A DNA stretch of 64,000 bases from Drosophila miranda (taxonomy: Eukaryota; Arthropoda; Insecta; Diptera; Drosophilidae), in the NCBI RefSeq assembly GCF_003369915.1, contig NC_046676.1, forward strand, positions 10,088,001-10,152,000, written 5' to 3'. Shown here one piece after another: positions 33,111-44,178 of this stretch. The position numbers were made by a program, and so were the translations under genes. Position 1 is the first letter of the stretch; each line of letters begins with the position of its first letter. The notes beneath the pieces were generated by a model that saw only the letters and a program-made list of their open reading frames with translations, did not search any database and was not told where the DNA came from.

Positions 33111-33118
33111 TATCGATA
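33111..33118. promoter_or_regulatory. DRE in the Dicer-2/fibrinogen-like shared upstream region, unit 1
   Basis: Perfect TATCGATA about 400 bp upstream of the fibrinogen-like start and 1.16 kb upstream of the Dicer-2 start. Conserved in units 2 (43023-43030) and 4 (63975-63982) but deleted from unit 3. Confidence 0.55.
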
Positions 33119-33380
33119 GCAACAGTGGAACATATGAAATACCCTTCCGGAATATTTAAACCTATTTCAAAAATATTTTGCAGCTCATCTTCTTTCTACA
33201 GAGACCAAGAATAATCATGCATGAATATGTCTAAAACATATCAATTTGAGAAAATTTCTTCATCAATTACGTTTTAAAAACATTTTGGAAAACAGGGTAT
33301 ACAAAGGGCTATACACGCATCATGTCTTTAAATACTAGCAACATTGATACTGTTTTTTTTTTTTGTTGAACTATTTTGTT

Positions 33381-33543
33381 TAAGCCTTGTTTTAGCCAAA
33401 ATACAATAAAAGCAAAGACTAAAAACTAGCCAATCTTGAAGAAAATTTATTAATCAACGGCTTAAAACTATGTGAGCCGAACTAAGGGTTTTAGTTAGCC
33501 AGAATTATTCAACGGAATTTCTAAATTGAGCAATATGAACGAC
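33381..33543 (+). repeat. Degenerate tandem copy of the promoter-linked repeat, unit 1
   Basis: Aligns by eye with about 33640-33790 of the adjacent copy C: ACAATAAAAGCAAAG for CCAATAAAAGCAAGT, then AAACTATGTGAGCCGAACTAAG for AAATTATGTGGGCATGGCTAAA, and AGTTAGCCAGAATTATTCAACGG-type sequence for AGCTAGTAATATTCCACGG. It is older and more diverged than copy C. Also present in units 2 and 3. Confidence 0.55.
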
Positions 33544-33894
33544 TAGCCTATTTCGTTTTTTTGTTTTGACTTATTTCGCTAAAACCGTTTTTTGGTTGAC
33601 CTATTTCACTAAAACCTTCTTTTAGACAAGATCCAATAAAAGCAAGTGTTTTAAATAAACTAGTCAATTCGCAAATAGATTCACTAATCGGATAAAATTA
33701 TGTGGGCATGGCTAAATGTTCTATATAGCTAGTAATATTCCACGGAATATCATAAACGAGGAATATGTAAAATAGAACTTGAATTCGTCAGTATATTTAC
33801 GGTATATTTTTCAAATGAGATGGTATATTTTGGTATATTTCTGAGGGTCGGACGGTATATTTGAGCGATAAGCCCGCGGACAATGCTGAGGGAC
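33541..33894 (+). repeat. Promoter-linked dispersed repeat, copy C1 (Dicer-2 unit 1)
   Basis: About 350 bp strongly similar to copy A (16108-16420, opposite strand). It has four GGTATATTT boxes at about 33799-33866, including the perfect motif 6 in TTTTGGTATATTT. Where copies A and B have motif 1 (CGCGGTCACAC), this copy reads CGCGGACAATGC, so motif 1 is lost. It lies about 390-740 bp upstream of the Dicer-2 ATG. Confidence 0.72.
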
Positions 33895-34280
33895 AGAACT
33901 TTATTCTCTTTTTTTCTTTTTTTGCAATTTATGTATTCAGCTCTTGCAATTTATTATCTTAACTGATCAAATACTTGTTCAATACAATATATCGGTGGAA
34001 CAAAGTTCAATTAAAACAAAGGTGAGGCGAGACATTTGCCGGTCAACCTGCGCGTCCATAGCGGTGTTTTCCGCACACAGAGAACGGTGACTGGAAAAAA
34101 ATGTAAATCCCGTACTTCCAGCTAGAGTGTAGCTCATGTAGCTGGTCACATCCTGAGAAACCTGCTGTGTCATTATAGCCACGTTAGAAATCATCTTAGT
34201 TGGCGAGCTTGTGCCTGCATTCACTGAATTTTATTTTATTTCATCACTTTCAGCTAGCACCCGGAGCAAATAGGACCATC

Positions 34281-37200
34281 ATGGCAGACAACGTGCATAA
34301 TGGGGAATCCGAAATAAAGGTATAAATAAGATAAATTCCAGTGCATATACATAAGTTTGTACTTTTTGCTGAATTGTAAAAATGCATTCGCATTTGTTGC
34401 AGCCTCGCAGCTATCAGCTGCGTCTCGTGGATCATATTACGAAGAACAATGGGATAATCTACTTGCCGACCGGATCTGGCAAGACATACGTGGCCATCCT
34501 GGCCCTGAAGCGATTCTCCAAAGACATGGACAAGTAAGTCGCTTGCATTTTTTTTTCATACTGGAATTTTGCAAACACACTCATACATAAGCAAAAAAGC
34601 AAAGCATACATACATATTTTGCTGTTGAACTGAATTCTCGGATTTGTTTACACTCCTACAGATCAATCGAGGAGGGCGGAAAACGAGCTATATTTATGTG
34701 CAATACAGTCGAGCTAGCCCGCCAGCAGGCAATGGCCGTGAGGAAATTCTCAAATCTCAAAGTGGGGTTCTTTGTGGGGGAGCAGGGCGTCGACGACTGG
34801 TCGAAGATAAAATGGAGCCACGAAATAAGCGATAGCCAAGTTAGTGTCGAGCTCATGACGCCTCATCAAACCAATATGCATTTCTGATATTCGTTTATAT
34901 AGAACGGATGCACTAGTATTTGTGCTTCCAAGTGCTTTACAAATTTGGCCCTGGCTTTTTTTTCTAATTGAATTTTCTTATATCTTGCAACGACAATAGG
35001 TTCTGGTGGGCACAGCCCAAGTCATGTTGAATATGGTCACCCAGAAGTACTTGGAGCTGAGCTCTGTGAGCATCGTGATTATAGACGAGTGCCACCATGG
35101 CACTGGCCACCATCCCTACCATGAGTTCATGCATCTGTTTTTACTCGCTGAACGGAACACGCCACTGCCGCGCGTTGTGGGACTGACGGGTGTACTCATT
35201 AAAGGCAACGAATTTAAGCTGGTCGCTCAAAAGCTCAGAGAGCTGGAGACGACATACAGAAGCAATATTATCACCGTGTCCGACACGGAAGAATTGAAAA
35301 ACGTGATGCTGTGAGACCTTTTAAGCCCTTTCCATAGAAGAAATCACGCTATAGCAGTTCTATTTATTTTTTGCAGCTACTCTACCAAACCAAGGGAGTA
35401 TTTAGTGACTTATCCAAACCAAGTGGGGAGCCTTCAGATCGGGCACGCCATACAACGATGCATAGAGCACTTCTACGTAATCCTAGACGATTTGGAGATT
35501 GGCAAACAGCCTACGCGCTATTCCAAGGGACTGTCGACCTTCCGCGATCCGCACAAGAAGGGATATATAAAGACTCTGCTCAACGACTTCCAGTACCAGC
35601 TGGAGCACTACGGCGTATATGCGGCATCCATGGCCATAGTATCGGTGATTCTAGAGATTGAAATCAAGCTGCATCAGTCGGAAACCCTTGCCCTGACCCA
35701 CATATATAAGTTGGCCATCTGTCTGTGTAACCGGATCAATCACATGCTAAAGAAAAAGCTTCGCGATTTGGTCGACGATGATACGGAACGCGATGACGCA
35801 GTCCACACGGAGGAAACCATCATAAACTTTTCGACTCCCAAGGTGCAGAGATTTTTGCAATACGTGCAGAAAACGTTCTCGGGCAAGGATGCCAAGGATA
35901 TTTGCTGCTTGGTCTTCGTTGAGCGCCGGTATACGAGCAAATGCATATACCAAGTGTTGAAGAAGTTCATTGCGGTTATTCCGGCGCTGCGCGATGTTCT
36001 CGTGCCGCAGTTTATGGTGGGCCGCAACTCAGTTTCAGCGGATTGTGAGAGCGTCCTGGAGCGCAAGTGGCAAAAGTCGGTACGTTATGCCTCGGGCCTC
36101 AGCACAGAACAGTATATTAACAGTATATTATTCTCCCCTGTCGCAATCCCCATCAAAGGCCATTCACCAATTTAGGGATGGCGAAGCCAACCTGATGGTC
36201 TGTTCGAGCGTTCTGGAGGAAGGCATCGATATAAAGGCCTGCAATTACGTGTTGATCCTGGATCCTATAAAGACATTCAACATGTACGTGCAGACGAAGG
36301 GGCGGGCTCGATCCAAGGAGGCCCACTTTGTGCTTTTTTCCTCAGATTTGGACCGCATGAAAATCAACCAACAAATCAATCAATATCGCCAAGCCCATAC
36401 CGACATCGGAGAGTATTTAAAGGATCGCGTCCTGGATCGGGCCGAACCTTTGATGCAAGAGATAGCCGATCACTTCCACGAATTGATCCCACCATTTATA
36501 AACGAAAAAGGTGCCGTGCTGCTGCCTAGCAGTGCCCTGATGCTGCTCCACCGCTACTGCCAGAGCCTGCCCTCGGATGCATTCGGCTTTGTGGAGCCCT
36601 GGATCACACTAATCAGCTGGGACCAGAAGCAGAAACTCTTTGGCACACAGGCCGCAAACAAAGAAGTCGTCTCTATCGAACTTCCACTCAGCTCGTCCGT
36701 GCGGGATAAAATTTATGTAAGCCCAAATTGGACTACCCAGCGTCGACAGTCAGTAATCATGTTCGAATCATTCCAGAGCGATCCCATGACTTCCGTTAAG
36801 GCGGCAAAAATATCGGCAGCCTTTAAGACCTGCATTAAACTGTACTCCACGGGGGAGCTCAACGAGCGTTTCCTACCCGTCACGCTTAAGGACCGGGTGA
36901 CGGCGATAGCCGACTTTCACTTTGACCACTGGAAGAAATACAGCGACGATGGTGAGTCTTATTCAATCAAATACCCACTAATTCTGTTTAATCATTCTCC
37001 TCCTTGGGTGCTTTTAGTTATCGATACGGTAAACAAGCAGAAACTCAAGCCGGAGACACAAACTACCTTCAAGACCTCTTGTCCGACGGAGTTCTTCGAT
37101 TGCCGGCCACGGGTGGGTGAAGTCTGTTATGCCTATGAGATCATTTTGGAGCCGCAGTTCGAGCGCAACGACTACACAGAGCACATCCACGACAACATGC

Positions 37201-40103
37201 TGTCGGGTAGGAACTTTGCGTTGCTGCTGAGGAAGCAGCTGCCACCTCTCTCGAAGATGCCGCTGTTCTGCAATCAGGGCCCATTGCATGTGCAGGTTAG
37301 GGAGCACCCGCGAGAGCTGGTTATTGCAAGTGCGGAGCAGCTGGAGCAACTGCATCAGTTCCATGGAATGCTGTTCCGCGATCTGTTGAAGATCTGGCGT
37401 CCCTGCTTTGTACTGGATCGTCGAGGCAAGGACAACTCCTACCTGATCGTGCCTCTAGCCGTGGGCGCAGAGCATCAGAATGTGGTGGACTGGCCGCTGG
37501 TCCATCAGTTCCAGCGTCTGCCCACCCCGAAGCCTGTCAGTGTGAAGCAGCGCAAGGAACAGCGAGCGCCGCGTCCAGAGGACTATGAGGGGAAAATTGT
37601 GACTCAGTGGTATGCCAACTTCGCGAGCAAGCGAATGCTCGTGCACAAGGTGCGCAGAGACCTGACTCCGAGCAGCCTGATGGGAAGCAACCACCAGAAC
37701 ACGAGCTATGCCAAGTTCACCACGTCTAAGTATGGCGATGACATCGGAGGAATTGTTCGCATGGACCAGTTCCTGATCGAGGTGCGCGAGCTTACGGAGC
37801 AACTGAACTTCTATGTCCAGCAGCGGGGCAAGACGTCGGCCCAGAGCAAGGCCAGGGCCAAGATCATCCTCATTCCGGAGCTCTGCTTTAATTTCGATTT
37901 CCCCGGCGACCTCTGGATAAAAGCAGTGTTTCTACCCAGCATCTTGAATCGGCTCCACTTCATGCTGCATGCTGAGGCATTACGACAACGCTTCAATACC
38001 TACCTGGGGCTGCAACATCTGCCTCAAAATGGAGTTGACTATAGGCCAAAGCTCTTGGAGATCGACTGGTCGTTGCGCCGCAATGTGGATACCCATGGCA
38101 ATGCCATTCCCAATGATTATGATGAAGGCTCACGCTCAATTCTGGAGCCCCTACCCATCAAAGAACTTGAGATTGGGATGAAGACACTGCAGATACGCGA
38201 CTTACAACATTCGTGGCAGCAGAACCTGGAACCCGTAGACCTACCCCGGAACATCATGTCCGCCTATACCGTGGAGTTGAACTATTACAACAATTTTATA
38301 TCCGGCCAAGTGGCGTCTCTCGACAAAATGGAGCAGGACGACAGGGAGCTCTGGCTGGAGACGCAGTTCAAGATGCCTAAAGGGAACATCTATGAGACCA
38401 GGAGTCCAGCAATGCCCCCTGCCGCATGGACTGCCGTGCTCCCGCAGACCAGCTCAGCTCCCAAACCACAGTCGTTGAATGTGTTGCCGGTTCTGATGAA
38501 GAGCGTCTCCGATGATCACATCACTCCGGCCCACCAGGGTGAGTTCCTGGCGGCCATCACCACAGCGGGATCGTCCGATGTTTATGATATGGAGCGAGTG
38601 GAGCTGTTGGGTGACTCGTTTCTCAAGATGAGTGCCAGTCTTTACCTGGCCAGCAGGTATCCCGACTGGAACGAAGGCACGCTCACGGAGGTCAAGTCGA
38701 GGCTGGTGTCCAACAAGAACCTGATGTATTGCCTCAGGGAGACGGATATTCCCAGTCGTATTAGCTGCAGTCTGTTCGACCCCAGATTAACGTGGCTTCC
38801 GCCCAGCATTAATCTGCCCGAAGATGTCTTGGATGTGTGGACGGAGCAGCCGAGCTTTGCCAAACTGATTGGTCCCCAAAATCTCTTGAATCTGGCCCTT
38901 AGTGACGAGGAGATTCTGGCAGGTCGTTGCAACGAGGATACCTATCGTCGCTTTGTGCAAGATTGCAAGAGCAATCAGCAAGGCTATTATGACGGTGGAG
39001 ACTTCTCCTCCGGCGCGAACTTCTTGTTTGGTGAGGTCACTGTTCAGAACAAGGTGGTGGCTGACACTCTGGAGGCCCTTCTGGGAGTCGTTGTGAGAAA
39101 CTATGGATTGCAACATGGCTTCCGCATGCTGGAATACTTCGGCATTTGCAAGCCGGACGTTGATAAGCCATTGTCGCAGCTGCTCGATCTTCAGTTAAAG
39201 AGCACCAAGATGCGAGCCAACGCGAGCCCTGACGATATTGATGGCTTCCTGATCAACCACTCCTATTTAGAACAGAATCTGGGCTACAAATTCCGGGATC
39301 GGGGCTACCTCTTGCAGGCCCTGACGCATCCGTCGTTTCCCACCAATCGCTTGACCGGCTGCTACCAGGAGCTGGAGTTCATTGGCGATGCCATACTCGA
39401 TTTTCTCATCTCTGCATACATTTTCGAAAACAATACCAAGCTGCGTCCGGGCGAGCTCACGGATCTGCGCTCGGCCTTGGTCAATAACACGACACTGGGA
39501 TGCATCTGCGTGCGCCACAATCTGCACCTCTTCATTCTGGCAGAGAACGCGTTGCTATCTGAAACCATCAGCAAGTTTGTGAAATTCCAAGAGAGCCAGG
39601 GACACAGAGTCACAAATCATGTACGCTTTCTGCTCGAGGAGAGAGATGTGCAGCCCGTTATTCTGGACTTGGACGATGAAGTGGAGATGGCCATGGAAAA
39701 TGAGTCGGAAGACGGTCCACGCATCGGTGCTTTCAACTTGGCGCAAAACGTAGATGTCCCCAAGGCTTTAGGCGATGTCCTGGAGGCCCTTATCGCGGCC
39801 GTCTACCTGGATTGCCGGGATCTGCAGACAACCTGGCAGATGATCTACCATTTGTTTGAGCCCGAGCTGAAGGAATTCTCCCAGAATATACCCATCAGCC
39901 CGATCCGTCAGCTCCAAGAGCACAAGCTGGCCAATCCCGTCTACGGTCCGCCCCTGGTAGACAAGGACGTTGTGATGATGTACTGCCAGTTCACCTGCAT
40001 GGAGAAGACCATTCGGGTCATTGGTTTCGGCTCCAACAAGGACCAAGCCAAATTGGCTGCTGCCAAGAGCGCTCTTCAGAAATTGGCTAAGTGTGATGCA
40101 TAA
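34281..40103 (+). CDS. Dcr-2: Dicer-2, copy 1 (intact)
   Basis: Endoribonuclease of the siRNA pathway: it cuts viral and endogenous long dsRNA into 21-nt siRNAs and loads Ago2 with R2D2. Deduced exons 34281-34319, 34403-34533, 34662-34839, 35000-35310, 35377-36079, 36159-36951 and 37018-40103 join in phase to 1746 residues (D. melanogaster about 1720). Walker A LPTGSGKT has Lys40; the DECH box is at 145-148, and QTKGRAR (helicase motif VI) at 499-505. PAZ is expected around 830-1010. RNase IIIa has ERVELLGDS (Asp1251) and ADTLEAL (1400-1406); RNase IIIb has ELEFIGDA (Asp1509) and GDVLEAL (Asp1638). A C-terminal dsRBD spans about 1675-1743. All catalytic residues are kept. An AG at 34252-34253 suggests a 5' UTR intron. 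Copy-1-specific residues are Glu167, Asn169, Asn644 and Gly1379. Confidence 0.96.
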
Positions 40104-40596
40104 TCCAAAGAACTTCATACCATTGACCGTGACCCACAAAGTCTAAGCCTGACATCCATTCTGAATACGTACAATTCATTTCCACGTCTGAATGTTCAAA
40201 ATGGGTGTGATGCTTAGACTTTTATTGGTCACTGTATTATTTGTAAGCTTTTCATGAACAAAAAAGCATTTTTACCAATTAGTTTATCTTTTTAAAAATT
40301 ATTTTAATATGTGCGATTTCATGTACCGCGTGTGCTCGTTTTAGCTAGATTTACAATGGGCTAGATGGGCGGGCTACATCGTCAACGACGTCAATGCCAT
40401 TGTTTATATTTACAATAAAGTGCAGAGTGCACTCTACATTCATTTGATCCGAGTGTCCATGCAACAGCGGTGGCTTCTGTTCAGGCCTCTGCAGATACAT
40501 ATATTAAGTGCCTTAGAAACTACAAATTAGAGTAAAGTAACATTGGAGGAAACAACAAATGTTTAAATGTTCCAAAGATCTGTAAGATTCTGTATG
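40104..40596. other. Dicer-2 3' region, unit 1
   Basis: Non-coding sequence between the Dicer-2 stop and the next unit. AATAAA at 40414-40419 is a likely poly(A) signal about 310 bp past the stop. It is repeated almost unchanged after copies 2 (50002-50494) and 3 (59311-59803). Confidence 0.6.
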
Positions 40597-41249
40597 AAAC
40601 TGGAATAAACTCAATTTAAATAAAAATTGTTCTTCTCAGACCATAAATCCTCCGTCGCATCGATATTCATTTATATTTTATGCCTCGACTTTGGCTAATT
40701 TGTCAAGCCTTTATTTACTCCAATTGAGTTTCTCCACTCCCACAGCGGTCCCTCGGCAATAAAAGTGCAAGTGACAAATGGTGGGGGCAGTCCAGACCAG
40801 GCCCATAGAAGCACTTCAAGACCAGAGTCAGAGCTCAATTAGATTTCATTAAATTGTTGCAACAGCGAACGAAATGCGAGCACAAATGAAAATGAAAATG
40901 AAAATGAGAATTAATTGCACTAATCACTTGTGCGCGAATAAACAAATGTCTAGAGCAGCGAACTGCAGCGAACTGCAGTGAACTGTAACGAAGTAATTAT
41001 TGTACCCGGGAGAGGAGAGGGCGAAAAATCGAAAGCTAATCAACTGTCGAATGGTGGCGGGCGGCGGATGTCGGAAGAGTAAATAACAAAGACGAATGGG
41101 GTTCGGCGTTTGGCGTTTGGCGCTCGGCTTCGTATTGAGATTTATCTGGTTTCACAGTGCTCTTAAAGCCTCTAGAAACAAACATAATACGCATAAATTA
41201 TTAAAAATAATGAGCATTTGTGTGTGTTGAGCTGATGGAGGGATTCATT

Positions 41250-42624
41250 TTAATGAATTTTTAGGGGTACAGTACGCTTGGTCCTCGGTAAATCGTTCAG
41301 CTCCATTTGGCTCTTTGGACGGATTAGCATCTGTACGGATCTCAGAGATCTGAAGCTATACCATTGCTCCCAGAAAATGCCCTGGACATTGTCCACCTCG
41401 GCCTTGAAGTACTTGCCATTCAAATTGCTATGGAAAGAGGATATAACCTGAATAATTCGTATGTGGTTGTGTGATACTCAGTGGACGGATGAATTACCTT
41501 CGCGAACAGAAGTCGTACCACCAGGCTCCGTGGTGATACTCGGCGCAATTCATATGCGTAAATTCATCGTTATCCCTATCGAAGGTTGAGAATTTCATCT
41601 TGTCATGGGTGCGTAACGCGTCGCTGGAATTTCCTTGATAATGGCCGAGCAATTTCAATTCGTAGCCTTCCTCCTCGCTGCCAATAACAAAGTCATCGTA
41701 GTGAGCATAGCTTGACTCTCCATTGAATCTCCTGAAGCTTATGTAGAGCTCATGAGGCTGGGAGCTGGTCAGGCGGTGCAGTTTTTCGAGGCCAATAAAG
41801 AACTCCCCGTTGAGCTTGCCAAACCCTTTCCTGTACTGATCCCAGTTGCGATAGAAGCTCACAGAGCCATCCAGTCGACGCTGAATAGCCATCCATCCAG
41901 GACCGGCGGTCGTGAGACCCTCACAGGACACCAGAAAGGGCAGGAACCCTGGCAGATGGATCAAATGAATCCCAGACGACATGCCGTAGGGCATACAAGT
42001 GGTGGTGGCTGCCTCCCAGTCTGCCAACAGGTCGTCCTTCTTCTCCCTGAACTTACCTTCAAAATATACGACTTTGGCTCTCAGATGATCGATCAATGCC
42101 GCACTGGAGGTGTTCTGTTTTCTTAAATCAGTCAACACGTGCTGTTTCCTCTTCAATCTGGTCTCGTAGACCTTGACCTTTTGCTCGAGTTCCTTGATTT
42201 GATCCGCCTTTTCCTTCAGTTTGGCTGTATATGTAGCATTTTGAGCATTACAAATCTCTGTGAGATTCTCAAATCTCTTCAGTAGATCGTCGTCAGTGTG
42301 TTCCTTGGTTTGAAGCTTGTTTATTTCATTTTCTCTGTCCTTGATGGTGGCTGCACTCTCTGCTATTTTACCCATATAAACGTCCAATAGATCATCCAGA
42401 TCTCCTTTGCTAATGCGAATGGTTTTTTGCTGATCAATGTGGACTTCTGCCAACTTCTCGTGCAAGGCTGTGACATTGGCAATGGGCATGCTACTTGACG
42501 GTACTACTTCAGTTTTGTTCTTCAAGTCTATAATGGCAGCCTTGGTTGGCTTAAGCTTGGGGGTGTCTTGAAAGGACCAAGGTACAGCCAAAAGAATCAG
42601 CAGTAAAACGAAATAGTTTTCCAT
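41250..42624 (-). CDS. Secreted coiled-coil fibrinogen-domain protein (FReD), copy 2, intact
   Basis: Exons 41498-42624 and 41250-41427 (70-nt intron, phases match) give 434 residues from ATG 42624. In-frame ATGs at 42654 and 42693 would add a short basic extension; 42624 is preferred because the signal peptide follows at once (MENYFVLLLILLAVPWSF). Residues about 60-210 are charged heptad-like coiled coil (DRENEINKLQTKE, KEKADQIKELEQKVKVYETR). The fibrinogen domain runs from about 235 to the end: GWMAIQRRLDGSVSFYRNW, FWIGLEKLH-like FFIGLEKLH, DRDND, NCAEYHHGAWWYDFC and LNGKYF. Insect FReDs act as pattern-recognition or developmental lectins. It is head-to-head with Dicer-2. I do not recognise the D. 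melanogaster counterpart. Confidence 0.85.
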
Positions 42625-43022
42625 TGTGAGTCGTATTCTCCGAACCGTGCACATTGCAATCAAAATTAAACTGAGATCGCAGACGAAATGCATTTTGAAT
42701 GAATTAACTGTTCAAATCCGGAAGCTAATGCAAAGCTGTTTGCTGATAAGAATTATTGCACTTCCAAGCCGCACTTGAACTTGAAAGTGTACTTGTACAG
42801 CTGTGTTTGATTCGTTTGTTAACCATAGCTGGGCTTGAATTTAAATTTTATTTTAGATACAAATATTTAAATTATTTTAATACATTATTTAAATACATTT
42901 TTTTTCAAAACATTGGTGCTTTTTTCATTTACTTTCATACTTCACGCTCTACTGAAAGCAGGTTGGCAGTCCAGCAGCATTTCATTCGAGTGCAGTTTTT
43001 CAGCAGTTGCAGTTTTCCCGTT

Positions 43023-43030
43023 TATCGATA
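43023..43030. promoter_or_regulatory. DRE in the shared upstream region, unit 2
   Basis: Perfect TATCGATA, same relative place as in unit 1. Confidence 0.55.
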
Positions 43031-43450
43031 GCAACAGTGGAACATATGAAATACCCTTCCGGAATATTTAAACCTATTTCAAAAATATTTTGCAGCTCAT
43101 CTTCTTTCTACAGAGACCAAGAATAATCATGCATGAATATGTCTAAAACATATCAATTTGAGAAAATTTCTTCATCAATTACGTTTTAAAAACATTTTGG
43201 AAAACAGGGTATACAAAGGGCTATACACGCATCATGTCTTTAAATACTAGCAACATTGATACTGTTTTTTTTTTGTCTAACTATTTTGTTTAAGCCTTGT
43301 TTTAGCCAAAATACAATAAAAGCAAAGACTAAAAACTAGCCAATCTTGAAGAAAATTTATTCATCAACGGCTTAAAACTATGTGAGCCGAACTAAGGGTT
43401 TTAGTTAGCCAGAATTATTCAACGGAATCTCTAAATTGAGCAATATGAAC

Positions 43451-43804
43451 GACTAGCCTCTTTCGTTTTTTTGTTTTGACTTATTTCGCTAAAACCGTTT
43501 TTTGGTTGACCTATTTCACTAAAACCTTCTTTTAGACAAGATCCAATAAATGCAAGTGTTTTAAATAAACTAGTCAATTCGCAAATAGATTCACTAGTCG
43601 GATAAAATTATGTGGGCATGGCTAAATGTTCTATATAGCTAGTAATATTCCACGGAATATCATAAACGAGGAATATGTAAAATAGAACTTGAATTCGTCA
43701 GTATATTTACGGTATATTTTTCAAATAAGATGGTATATTTTGGTATATTTCTGAGGGTCGGACGGTATATTTTAGCGATAAACCCGCGGACAATGCTGAG
43801 GGAC
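43451..43804 (+). repeat. Promoter-linked dispersed repeat, copy C2 (Dicer-2 unit 2)
   Basis: Counterpart of 33541-33894 in unit 2, with four GGTATATTT boxes and the same degraded motif 1. The older degenerate copy precedes it at about 43290-43452. Confidence 0.7.
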
Positions 43805-44178
43805 AGAACTTTATTCTCTTTTTTTCTTTTTTTGCAATTTATGTATTCAGCTCTTGCAATTTATTATCTTAACTGATCAAATACTTGTTCAATACAATAT
43901 ATCGGTGGAACAAAGTTCAATTAAAACAAAGGTGAGGCGAGACATTTGCCGGTCAACCTGCGCGTCCATCGCGGTGTTTTCCGCACACAGAGAACGGTGA
44001 CTGGAAAAAAATGTAAATCCCCGTACTTCCAGCTAGTAGCTGGTCACATCCTGAGAAACCTGCTGTGTCATTATAGCCACGTCAGCAATCATCTTAGTTG
44101 GCGAGCTTGTGCCTGCATTCACTGAATTTTATTTTATTTCATCACTTTCAGCTAGCACCCGGAGCAAATAGGATCATC

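Larger units (their letters stand above)
31155..40596 (+). repeat. Tandem array unit 1 (fibrinogen-like pseudogene + Dicer-2 copy 1)
   Basis: First of four direct units. Homology to units 2-4 begins near ATTCTGTA..AAACTGG (31151-31167) and runs without a break to 40596. Order: common 3' flank, fibrinogen-like gene (minus), shared ~1.5 kb divergent promoter region, Dicer-2 (plus), ~490 bp 3' region. Unit length 9436 bp. Confidence 0.92.

Noticed and set aside
33979-34224. 81-codon minus-strand open frame just upstream of Dicer-2 copy 1
   Set aside because: It is broken by indels at the same place in units 2 and 3 (a 14-bp segment absent and one extra C), has no recognised family, and overlaps the likely Dicer-2 leader. 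Probably chance or a remnant.
37014-39746. Many 60-120 codon antisense frames across the Dicer-2 coding exons (and their repeats in copies 2 and 3)
   Set aside because: They mirror the codon bias of the sense gene, have no homology and no splice or promoter context.
42040-42080. Strong donor-like GAAG|GTAAGT within the fibrinogen-like coding region
   Set aside because: The nearest acceptor leaves only ~36 nt, below usual intron size, and the frame is open across it in all four copies.
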